Source of the DNA: Trametes villosa
Taxonomy: Eukaryota > Basidiomycota > Agaricomycetes > Polyporales > Polyporaceae
Direction of reading: 5' to 3'
Length of the DNA stretch: 64,000 bases
NCBI GenBank assembly: GCA_002964805.2
Contig: PUDQ02000001.1
Span: forward strand, 3,124,001-3,188,000
This document shows positions 54,249-64,000 of this stretch, in pieces (the first letter of the stretch is position 1; every line of letters starts with the position of its first letter). The translations under genes were made by a program, and so were the position numbers. The notes beneath the pieces were generated by a model. It had not been told where the DNA came from and searched no databases. It saw only the letters and a program-made list of their open reading frames with translations.

Positions 54249-55922
54249 TGTGAGTGCTACCTTGTGCTGGTGGGAATGCAGAGAGACCTTGGAGGCTGAG
54301 GGCATCCTGCTCGACCCTCGACCTCTTTTATAGCTCACCGTCCTCGCTGGACGCGTTGTATGACGCACACACTGGTGTTCAGTTGCACCCAGGAGGGCGA
54401 GCCAAGCCACCAGTACCTGTGCTGGTGCCATTCAAGGTGTGCACCCGCCTCTTCCTCCCCCGTGGATGTCAAGCTGCGACGCTTCTCTACCGCAGAGTAT
54501 CTATCGCCGAGGGCTCATCTTGAAGCCGTATACAACTCAAGCCCATTTGCTCGAAATCATGCGCAAGTTAGTGCAACGTTCTTCCCCGTTCTGCCAAATG
54601 GACAACAATTACTCACTGAGGTATGTGCTCTCGAGGTATGTTCAGGAGACTTCTCTCATGCCTGTAAGACGAGAGCGCTCATAACATTAGTGGTCATAGA
54701 CCGCAGCTACTCACGTCACCAAGTTCCTATTCAGCAGTGCTAAGTACTAACCAGGTGACCATCCTCGTACTGATAGGCTCGACATCGCGTTCTCGACTGT
54801 CCGAGGTTCTACAGCTCAACGTCGTCTCCGGGGATATTGCTCTCCGACTCACACCGGCTGCAGTTGCACCCACATCGGGTGTCTGAGGCGGCGAGTACGA
54901 ACCTACTCTAGACAGTCCGAGTCTCTCTGGCACGTCTCGCCCCGAACCGTCTCCCTCCGTTTCCGCGCTCATCGTGTACCTGGTGAGCCAACCTGACATA
55001 CACTTCCGTCAAGTGTGTACGCCCCGTCTGCGTTAGTTTGCGAACTGCTCAGTGCTCACGCCTCCGACACGGGAGGATGCAGACCGAGGTGGGCCAGAGG
55101 CCCCGGCGGCACCGAGGTCAAGCGTTTCATAACGACAGATCTTCTCCAGGGCCCGACAGCCAGAATAGCAGTGCTTCGCCCGACTCGGAGAGTAGTGACG
55201 TGGATGAGAGCGTCTCGGCTCATTGGGCCCCCGCCCTCACTTCATCTGCCATTACGTTGAGGTGAGTTATCGGGGTTTCGTGGTTAGAGCTTTCGCTGAA
55301 CGGCCATTTTAGGAGACGATAATCGTATAAGTAATACTAGCTTCGTCGTCGAATGCTCGCGGTCATCGGCGCGATAGTGACCAAAAGGGCTGTTACGCCT
55401 CCCAGACGGAAATACCATGCTTACCCTTCCTTCCACCGCCCACAATCCGGCTCACTGTCACAAGTTGTTCAATTTGAAAGCTGCTCGAAGTCGGTGGGCT
55501 CGCAGAATCGACTGATGAACGCATAAACCTTTGGCGCTTTTCAAATCCTGGCTTTCAGGAGGCATGCAAACGAGCTCACGCGAGTATTGTACTGTAGCAT
55601 AGCGCTGCAGGGTGTCTCATGATAGTATATATATGCGGCACAAACTATACGTTGAGCCAGGTGCGTACTACATAATATGCTCATACACACACCCCGCGTC
55701 TCTCGCGCTGATGCGGTTATGCAGTTATCACTTGACTCGCGGCGCCACCAGTGCCTTTGCCCTCGATTATGATAGGATTGAACGTGCACTGCGTCCATCA
55801 GCCAAGACCCTGGAATGATCGTCCTAGCGCGCTGAATAGGTTCCGCAGTTCGACTATAAGAGCCATGTGATGCACAGAAGCAACGCCCACCCTCTTGGAC
55901 CTGCACGGTGTACTGGCAGAGG
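54249..55922. other. Stretch between the secreted protein and the P450
   Basis: The left 100 bases should hold the leftward promoter of the secreted protein, and the right end the P450 promoter. Between 54360 and 55329 a possible spliced gene is listed separately. From 55330 to 55922 nothing was recognised. Confidence 0.4.
54360..55329 (+). CDS. Possible multi-exon gene without a long ORF
   Basis: Pieces with coding-like composition join in phase. ATFFPVLPNGQQLLTE ends at a GTATGT donor near 54620. After a textbook acceptor TACTAACCAG it continues VTILVLIGSTSRSRLSEVLQ and VVSGDIALRLTPAAVAPTS. A 33-base gap, very short for an intron, leads to SPSLSGTSRPEPSPSVSALI. Then a GTGAGC...GATGCAG intron leads to TEVGQRPRRHRGQAF and ESSDVDESVSAHWAPALTSS. 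A last intron (GTGAGT...TTTTAG) adds a stop near 55329. The true start is unclear because the first exon is open in two frames. No family was recognised. It could also be chance or a decayed gene. Confidence 0.3.
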
Positions 55923-58129
55923 ATGATCGTCAACATCGTGGCGTTGGACCCTCGCGTCTCGACAGAGGGGGGCCTCATTGCAATCGGCGCGTTAGCATTG
56001 GTTCGTCTATCTCGCACGATGGAACATGCTGGTTCGATGTTCATTGCGCTAATCTCGTATATCGCCTCTAGGTCACACACCAGCTGTTTAGGTATCTCGA
56101 AACATACTCTATCGCCACACACCTGCTGCTCATCAGTCTGCCACCTCTCGTCGGCTTTGGGCTGTTGGGACTCACCTTGCCCCTACTCTATGCTTTCGCT
56201 GCGTCTCTCGCTGTCTTTTATGCGACTCTTCTGCTTTCGGTTGCGCTCTATCGCCTCTCTCCGTTCCACCCTCTTGCGCGATATCCCGGGCCCCTAGTAT
56301 GCAGGCTGACCAAGTTTTGGATGGCATGGATCGGTCTTAAGGGCGATCAGCACTTGTACATGAAAGAGCTGCACGACAAGCATGGCGATGTTGTCAGGAC
56401 AGGTTGGTTCGGGCCTTTGTAACTGGTGTTAAAACTCCTCTAACGCGACTTAGGCCCGAACGAGTTGTCTTTCAGAGACCCGTCTGTCCTGAGCGCGATG
56501 CTGGGGCCCTCCGGGGTGCCTAAGGGACCACGTAAGTATCCCCCGTCCTCCTCTGCCCTCGAAACATCTCACGCAAACGTAATAGTGATGGTCGGCCGCG
56601 TACGCACTATCACAAACCTTCCCCTGCCGGGGATCATGGACACCGCCCTGCACCACGAGCGGAGAAAGCCCTGGAGTCGCGCCTTCAGCGCCGCCGCGTT
56701 GAGGGAATATGAGCCCCAGGTCGCCAACCGAGCCAACCAGCTTGTCGAGACTCTGGAGCGCCAGAAGGGAGAGCTCTCTCTGGGAGAGTACATTAACCAC
56801 TTTACGTGAGTGTAACTCTTCCACGCCTACCGCTTCTCGAGCTGACGGGGTCCTCGCGGAACAGCTACGACTTCATGTGTGATATGGCGTACGCACCTAC
56901 CCGACTACATCCGCGCCGACCCTTACACTTCATCCCATAGCTATGGCGGAGGCTCTGAACTCATGCGCGACGGCGATAAGGACGGAATCTGGAACACTAT
57001 GGGTCACGGTGCCCCGTAAGGCCAATCCCGTAAATTCACTAGTGCACCCACTCACGATGGGCGCAGACCAGCTACTTTCATTGGTCATATCCCGTGGTTC
57101 GGACTATACGCCGCTCGTCTTCCATTCGTGTCCAAGCACGGCAAGCGCATGGGCGCACACTGTCGGGAATTTACTCTGCGGCGCATCCAACGGGGGTCGG
57201 AGCGCAAAGACGTCTTCCACTACCTCGTAAGCTTCTGATACTCTATCTGCATGCAGGTTTCACTGACACCCTTTCTTACAAACTTGCAATAGAATAACGA
57301 GGACGTACCCGACCGGAGCCCGCCGCCGGTGATCCAGCTCGTGAACGACGGCATCCTTGCTATCATCGCTGGCGCCGACACGACCTCGAGCGCGCTGACC
57401 AGCCTCTTCTTCTGCCTCGCCACGCACCCCGATGCATACAAGCGCCTCCAAGCTGATGTCGACCACTTCTATCCTCCCGGCGACAATCCCGGTAACCCGA
57501 AACACTACCGCGAGATGCACTACCTCAACGCAGCCATGTGAGTCTAACCCTTTGCTGTCAATACTGAAACAGCTGACTCATGCGCTGGGCGCACTCTCCC
57601 CAGTAACGAAGTCTTGCGCCTCTATCCGCCCGTACCTACTGGCACGCAACGCCAGGTGCCGCATCGCGGCCAAGGAGTCATGCTCGGATCGCAGTACGCA
57701 CTGCACGCTCCCATTCACTACGCACCCTCTAACAACTTATTCTCCCACAGCTACGTCCCACCGGGCACGGCGCTCTACATGCCCCCCTGGTCCCTCCACC
57801 GCGACGCGCGCAACTTTGCGCCCTTCACCGAGGACTTCTGGCCCGAGCGCTGGCTCATCGCCGCCGGGCGCGCGCCCGCGTCGGAGAAGGCGGAGATGGA
57901 CTTCGTGCACAACGACAGTGCGTTCCTGCCGTTCTCGCACGGGCCCGCGAACTGCGTGGGCAAGCCGATGGCAATGCAGGAAATGCGCGCGGTGACGTGC
58001 GCGCTCATGCAGAAGTTCGAGGTGCGGCTGCGCGACGGGTGGGACCCGCGCACATATGAGGAGGGCTACAAGGACTTCTTTATGTCGAGGCGGCCGGCGC
58101 TGCCCGTGACGCTGCATCCCCGGTTCTGA
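55923..58129 (+). CDS. Cytochrome P450 monooxygenase
   Basis: Heme-thiolate oxygenase anchored in the ER membrane. The start MIVNIVALDPRVSTEGGLIA lies in exon 1 (55923-56000), joined in phase to exon 2 (56072-56402): VTHQLFRYLETYSIATHLLL followed by two hydrophobic segments and the hinge YRLSPFHPLARYPGP. Later exons give NELSFRDPSVLSAMLGPSGV and HHERRKPWSRAFSAAAL (the WxxxR helix C). The I-helix oxygen motif is AIIAGADTTSSA, ExxR is EVLRLYPPVP, and PERW is in DFWPERWLIA. The heme loop is FLPFSHGPANCVGKPM with the cysteine ligand. The end is RRPALPVTLHPRF. At least nine small introns. All key residues are present. The family is likely one of the large basidiomycete P450 clans, but the substrate is not predictable. 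Confidence 0.92.
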
Positions 58130-58854
58130 TACGCAAACATGTCAACTGTGCAAATACATGTGCATCTATGCGGATTCTATGAGGCTACTACTGGGAGTAG
58201 GTAAGATCCAGCCGCTGTGCAGCACCTCCTGCCAAGGGTCAGAGTCTCTAGGAATTCAATTGCGGGCTGAACACACTATGCCGTCCTACGCCGACATCCC
58301 CGACTTAGGTCAAAAGGCTCAAGGTGACGTAGTCGTAAGTGATCGAACGCTGCAGCGGAATGTCAGCCTCCTCCCAGCCTCCCGCCTCACGGGAGATAAG
58401 TACCGCGCCGGGGCGACGTCTGCTCCTCATTCCCGTCTTCCACCCTCTGAGACCGAAGATGGGTGGTACATTCTACAAGACGACGGGTCTTATCGTCCAG
58501 CAAGAGGGCGAACATAAAGGTGCGTCTCGAGGGAGGAGCTTCGGCTCTGGCGCATACCTTTTCGTGGTCCTCGGGATAAGTACCCTCTGCACGCTGCCCC
58601 TGCCCGGGGTAGCGCGCGGATGGGGAAACCAAAATGCGCTTTCTCTTTCTGGTTTCCGGGGGCAAGGCGTTGACGATCACTTCCTGTATACGGTGTTGCG
58701 CACATGTTCCCATAGTATAACAACAAATATCATTCTATACGATGCCAGACCTATAGTACACACAAAACACGCCGGTGAGTCGCAATATTGAGGGAATAGA
58801 ACGGATTATTACACGACACGATGTAACGAAGCATCGGCCGCATTGGTACGACCT
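58130..58854. other. Intergenic, convergent 3' flanks
   Basis: This spacer lies between the P450 stop and the stop of the GH30 gene. Short ORFs on both strands lack recognisable motifs. Confidence 0.5.
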
Positions 58855-61326
58855 TTAGTGGAATCTAGTACGACGGACCTTCTCGCCGTTCGACTTGCTG
58901 AAGAGGGTCCCCTCGAATGCCAAGTCCTCGGAGGCCTCCTCGGAGATGATGGCGTCTAGCACCGTCGAGTTCCCGAACACGAGGGACTCGTCCTCCAGGT
59001 CCTCCCGCTTGTAGTGCCCCTGGTTGGGAGCGTACCACCAGAGCGTCGTGATGCCGACAGGGAAGGTGTACGTCGCCTGCGAAGGACGCGTGAGTCGGGT
59101 ACTCCGGAGTGCGTGTAAGCGTTGCGAGGATCTCACCTGTTGGCCACGGAACTCGATCGTGGTCTTCACCGGAGAAGGGCTCCAGGCTCCGTTGTTGTTG
59201 TCCGCCCTACGGATGAGCGAGTCAGCAACGCGTTTCGGGCACTTCTCCGCCCACAAGGGCATGACTCACCAGTTCAGGACGACCAGACTGTAGCGCAGCC
59301 AGTCGTTCGAGTTCGCGCGGCCGGTGACGAACGCGGTGGTGCGCAGCGCCCAGTTCTTATTCCCCTTGACGCTCACGCCGATACGCTTCCCGTACGGTCC
59401 GCCGGCGTCGCGCGGGATAATGGCCTTTGCAGCCTGCCCCATCGCGTAGACTGCGCAAGCCAAGTCAATCAGTGTTCCTCGCACAGCAGGAGGTGAGGGC
59501 GACGTACACTCCTGGTTGACACTCCAACTCCCGTCGTTGTTAACGGTGGCGACGGGGCGGCACGGCGGGGAGCAGCTGTTCGTGCCGGGAAGCATGGGCT
59601 GCCCGTTCCCGTCGAGGGCGAGGTTCCACATGAGGCCGGTGCGGGAGTTGTGCTCGATTGAGCCGATGAAACTGCGGGAAAGTGAGCGGCTGACTCCAGG
59701 GTGTTCGTCGATAAGCGAAAGCTTACATGTTATCCATGTACCACTGAAAGATGGGCGTCAGCTTGTTGTCATACAGGAGCGCAATGTACCCGCATACCTT
59801 GAGATCGCTCCACCAGTCGCTGCCGTATGTGCCCGAGCACTCCGTGAACAGGATGTCCTTCTTCGGGTACGCGCTGTGGAACGCGTCCTGCTGGCCGACT
59901 GAGCCGGAGTAGCAGTGGAAGCCGACACCCGCGAACGCGCTGGCACCGTCGTTCATCTGTGTCATGCCCATCAGTACATCACGGCAGGTGCGCAGACTGA
60001 AGGAGCGAACGCACGAGCGATACGGGGTACCCGCCAGCATCGACCCAGTTGTGGTCGTAGCCGATGATCTTCACGCCGGAGAAGCCGTTGTTGTTCATGA
60101 GGGTACGCAGGGTCTTAGCGATCTGCGCCTCCTGCTCGGGCTTGAAGACACACGTCGGGTACGTCGGGTTGTAGTTCTCCGGCTCATTCTGTGGGTGTAT
60201 GTGAGTGACGCTCTAAGCGCACCGTCCGATGGAGAGGGGGCGGACCTGGACACCGATGGCGAAGACGTTGACGCCCTTGGCCTTGAAGGCTTGAAGCGAC
60301 TTCAGAAGGTAGTTCGCGTCTGGATGGGGGAGGTCAACGGTGTCCCGGCGGAGCGCTGAAGACTGTGCACATACAGACTGTCGAGTACTTCGACAAGAAG
60401 TTGCCGCCCTTCATCGAGCCGGTGTCCTTCATCCATCCCGGCTAAACATCTCGCGTAAGCCGATGCATCTGCATCACCCAAAGAAGAGAACGTACCGGCG
60501 ACCAAGGGAGGAGGTGAATCTTGATCGCGCTGTTGACGCTCTTGATGTCGTTCAGCACGCTGAACACGTACGACGGCGCCTTGTTGATGTTGAAGTGCTT
60601 GAGGGAGGTGTCCCCGCTGACGTCATCGAAGCTGTAGACTGCGTGCATTGCATGAGCGTCGAGGAATGCATGCATGTAGGGCGGAGAACGCAGGCTGCTC
60701 ACCAGTGTTGGAGAAGTCCGAAGCGCCGAGGGGAATGCGGATGTAGGAGAAGCCAGCAGAGTTCGCACCATCCGTAGCTGTTGGCGATACTACGGTCAGA
60801 GACTAGGGCGCGGCGAAGGACAGGCATACTCACTGTCGAAGAGGTACTTCAGGAGCTTCCAGTAGCTGTCGGAGTTCTTGTTCTGCGCCGCGGTGTCAGC
60901 GTGCGGCCTGCGTTCTGCGATGGAGAGCTGCATACCTTCAGGTTGTTTAGCACTTGCGCCGAGGAGTCCGCTGTGTGCACGGTGTTAGCAAGGCGCGGAT
61001 AGGAAGTAAGCAGACGAACGAAAGACTCACTGAGCGATGCACCGAAGCCCCAGAGGGACTGGAACGTCTGGCCGTCGTTGAGCACGATGTCCGCGTCCCC
61101 GATAGCGCCGGGCGACTTGAACTGGACCGGGTTCGGGTAGAGGTTCGTGTACGTGAGCAGCTGGCTCCGGTCCCACGTCGTCGACCACTGCGAAGTGAAG
61201 ACCGCGGTCAGCTGCACTGTGAGACATCGCGATGTATGGAACGCAAGTACGCACGACGTCGTAGATCTGCTGGGAGAGAATGGGGATCGCGTAGGACACG
61301 ACCGACGCGAAGATGGTGAGGCGCAT
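58855..61326 (-). CDS. Secreted glycoside hydrolase family 30, probable endo-beta-1,6-glucanase
   Basis: GH30 enzymes of fungi mainly cut beta-1,6-glucan, a wall polymer of basidiomycetes. The start MRLTIFASVVSYAIPILSQQ is a signal peptide. The (beta/alpha)8 barrel follows over many exons: LNDGQTFQSLWGFGASL, AGFSYIRIPLGASDFSNT, HLLPWSPPGWMKDTGSM, then VFAIGVQNEPENYNPTYPTC with the acid/base glutamate (NEP). KIIGYDHNWVDAGGYP, VGFHCYSGSVGQQDAFHSAY and ILFTECSGTYGSDWWSDL carry the nucleophile glutamate. Then come FQWYMDNMFIGSIEHNSRTG, LMWNLALDGNGQP and a C-terminal beta-sandwich (NNGAWSPSPVKTTIEFRGQ). Both catalytic residues are present. The barrel exon order is clear, but not all junctions were computed. 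The GH30 subfamily is inferred from the NEPENYNPTYPTC context. Confidence 0.88.
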
Positions 61327-62140
61327 CTTCCGACTTGCGCGCGCTGGAACTTCGAGGCTTGGACGACAAGTCTCGCAGTCGGTGTGTAGTCTTATATACA
61401 CCCTCTCGGAAGAGTAGAGACGGAATGACAGAATACGGCGAGGAGGAGCGGGAGCGGCATCTGTCGTCCCACACCAGTATCGAAGGTGGCGGTGATGCGT
61501 CTACAATCCTCAGGTGGATTTCCGCGCACGCAGTGTCCTCTTGGGTACACCCCTTGTGCGCGGATAGACCCAAAACGCGAGTGTATGCGCATGGATACAG
61601 GAACGAATGGCACAGCCGTGCGCCGTCCTGGTGGCCCAGACGCGCACGCGCACCTGCAAGAACCTCTGCCGTGAGGGAATGAAGCGGCGTATGAATGCAC
61701 GGCCTACTCACCGCAATGCAGGTCTCAATTACCCGACGGCCGCGACGCAAGTTCGCGCCCTGCGGAGCCGCTTGTCTGGCTGCTAAGGCGTTTATGCGCG
61801 CACCGCAGCTTTCCTTGGATCCACTCAAGACTTGAGTGGGCGGGTACCTGGACAAACGCTGCGGGAGTAGGAACAAAGTTGTGCGGGACGACCGAAAGCA
61901 GGCTTACCAGTCGTACCTGTATCGACCTCAAGTGCACGGCAGGCACGTAGTAGCGTCGAAAGTCGAGAACATGGAGGCGGCCGATATCCAGCTGCTGTCT
62001 GCCAGGAACGGCAGGTGTGCTAATCGTACAACAACATACATTACCAGGCGATGAGGCGTATGTTACAACAAAGAACGTGCAGAGCTAGATGAGCATCGAG
62101 TCTGCTGGTGGTCGAGGGTGATAGCTAGAGATAAATAGCC
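61327..62140. other. Intergenic spacer
   Basis: The left part should contain the leftward GH30 promoter and the right part the 3' flank of the arrestin-like gene. Several overlapping ORFs on both strands (for example 61335-61682 and 61392-61700) look like composition shadows. Nothing else was recognised. Confidence 0.45.
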
Positions 62141-63817
62141 CTATTGGGGCGTTTGTTCTGGTGGGGTGGGAGGTGCAGAGAAGTCGTCGGCGACGGAAAG
62201 GATGAATCCGTCGGACGACCATGGGTCGGTGACGAGGCGGATCGGAATGACCATGCGCATCTCCTTGAAAGGACATTTCGCTGGGTCGGGCGGTATCATA
62301 CTGAGCTCGACGAAGTCCTGGAGTGTCGACGCGTAAATGTCGAGGGTGAATGACCCATGCATGCGGAGTGGCGTACCTTGACAGTGAGCCCACCCGCCTT
62401 GAAGCCTCCTACTTTGACAGAGTCGTCCAGACGTATCTCACCGACGAAGGAAAGCCAGTCGGAGCCGTCGCCCTGCGGTAAAGGTTAGCGCGACCTCATG
62501 CCATCTGCGTCTGTTGGGAACGCACCGAATGTCTGAAGTCCGCCTCGCCGATGGTGTCGACCCGCCAGATGTCGGTCTTTGTACCCAGGACGAGGGTGTT
62601 CCTGTTGCATAGAGCAACGTAAGTCGTTGACTGTGTGAGATCGCCGCATATACCCACCGAACATCCACAATTGACTGCCTCAGTACCTTCAGCCGTGTAA
62701 ACTGCTTGTTGGGTGCGAGGATAGTAGCTGTAGGTCCCCATGGAAGGTATGTTGCGAGCGAGAAAGCGGATGAGGAGAACAGGATGTGGAACGGGATCGG
62801 CTGGGTGAGACTGAAGACTCTTGATGACGGGAGGTAGAGCTGCCAATTGTGAGGCGTTAGTTTTGCTCGCTGCAAGTAACCCGAGCAACGAACCTGACAA
62901 TGAATATCCTTGCCGCCCTTCGTCCTCGCCTTCATGACTGATTCCCAACAGCGCCAGTCGGGTGATTGCGCGAATCCCCATGTATCGTGCGATTGGTACA
63001 TAGGCTCTGGGAGCGGAATGGCAGGGCGTGAGCGGGGATGGTAGATGAAGGGGGTCGAGATCGTGCTGAAGGAAGCAATGAATTACCACCCTATGCTAGC
63101 CTCAAAAATTTGACCTACGAGTTGGCGATGCGTTGTAGCAGAGCAGGCGTCTTGCCCTTGAGCACGGTCGCGCTCACACCGTACTCAATATTCGCATTGA
63201 ACCCAGGTACACCATCCAAATGCACGTCGTGGGTTGGGGGAAGGGGCTGTTGGTTCATAGTCCACCGATTAGCACGCTCTTGACCGTCAGCGAAAACAAC
63301 CAAAAATGACTCACGTATGTCTCCCTACCATCGCTGAAGGTGTGAGGCAATGTCAAGCTGAACTTCAGCGTCGACGGACAGGGTTCCGAGTCTGTTTCCT
63401 TGCTCCATAGTGTGACCTTCGACAGGCATAGCTTGTTGGTGGTCGTGCCGCCCTCAGCAACCTCTCGCAGCTTCAGGCTGCCCTCAATCTGTACGATGGC
63501 GAGATTGGTTAAGTGATCCCGACGCTCGGACGGCTACTCACTTTCACTTCGACAGAGGTGACCCCGTCTGTCTTGGCAAGGTTGACCGCACCCTCGACCG
63601 CTGCGCCGGACCCGTACACCGGCAGGCTCGCGTTGTCGTCCTGCGCGAAGAGCCGCAGGCTCACGTTCCCGCCCTTCGACTGCTTCACAAAGTCTCCGAC
63701 CGGCCTCTGCGGGGGCCGGTTGAGCGCTAGGCGCTGCTCATACTCCTGCGGCTCGGCCGAGTACGGCGGGATGTGCGAGAGCGACGGGGCGTAGTTTGGG
63801 AGGCTAGTGGTCGACAT
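62141..63817 (-). CDS. Arrestin-like beta-sandwich protein
   Basis: The start MSTTSLPNYAPSLSHIPPYS leads to an N-terminal Pro/Tyr-rich segment, common in basidiomycete arrestin-like proteins. Exons then give GSGAAVEGAVNLAKTDGVTS and VEVKIEGSLKLREVAEGGTT, then LCLSKVTLWSKETDSE and LKFSLTLPHTFSDGRE. After LPPTHDVHLDGVPGFNANIE come YGVSATVLKGKTPAL, SLTQPIPFHILFSSSAFSLA, and NTLVLGTKTDIWRVDTIGEA. The last parts are SDWLSFVGEIRLDDSVKVGG and DFVELSMIPPDPAKCPFKEM. The alternation of beta-strand segments such as VEVKIEGSLKL and FSLTLPHTF is arrestin-fold like. About seven exons. In fungi such proteins act as ubiquitin-ligase adaptors; no PPxY motif was seen in the parts I could read, so that role is uncertain. 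Confidence 0.65.
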
Positions 63818-64000
63818 GGCTCTGGGAGGGGAGGGGGCCGGAGGGAAGGCTGGGTCGGAAAGGAGGAGGGGCTATGAGTAAACACATATGGCGTGCGTCG
63901 GCCGCTGCCACCGGGGGACAGTGCTGTGGGGACGGTCGCCTCCTGATCGAACCGGAAGTGTATACTTGCGCGCACTATCTCACCCTTCCCCGCACTACTG

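Overview
The window is nuclear DNA from a filamentous basidiomycete, most likely an Agaricomycete. The evidence is small GT-AG introns of about 50-65 bases in nearly every gene, GC-rich codon use, closely spaced genes on both strands, and typical families: a Ctr copper transporter, a GH30 glucanase, a P450, an arrestin-like protein and a chromodomain Ty3/gypsy element. Gene models were built by hand: donor, acceptor and phase were checked for FIP1, SRP14, MET1, both kinases, the acidic repeat protein, the small secreted protein and the first gene. Elsewhere only the outer limits and domain exons are firm.

Left part (1-21 kb), housekeeping: the 3' tip of a gene; a nuclear-type low-complexity protein with a duplicated module and a KEN box (302-2467, -); Syo1, the importer of 5S RNP ribosomal proteins (4080-6675, -); FIP1 of the polyadenylation machinery with a 10-base microexon (7115-9345, +); mitochondrial ribosomal protein uL10m (-); a 3-hydroxyisobutyrate dehydrogenase-like oxidoreductase (-); an Ark1/Prk1/AAK1-type kinase with a 1,000-residue tail (+); a Ctr copper transporter (-); and a Cak1/Csk1-like kinase whose first acceptor region is duplicated in tandem (+).

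Middle part (21-43 kb): a large acidic protein built from repeated SUMO-consensus modules (21413-24638, +); a 2.1-kb gene-poor stretch holding a tandem repeat and a decayed fragment of the Cak1-like kinase; condensin SMC4 (-); a bifunctional siroheme synthase (-) divergent from SRP14 (+); a TMCO4/Mil1-like membrane hydrolase (+); and a conserved hypothetical protein (+).

Right part (43-64 kb), accessory: a nearly intact chromodomain Ty3/gypsy retrotransposon (43882-52555, -) with 372-base LTRs, an extra ORF before gag, a gag-pol join on a slippery stop, and an extra ORF after pol. It is followed by a small secreted cysteine-containing protein (-), a possible unlisted multi-exon gene, a cytochrome P450 (+), a secreted GH30 glucanase (-) and an arrestin-like protein (-).

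There is no obvious metabolic cluster. The points of most interest are the SUMO-motif array protein, the retrotransposon's bZIP-site promoter and extra ORFs, the duplication-driven splice choice in the kinase, and the KEN-box repeat protein.
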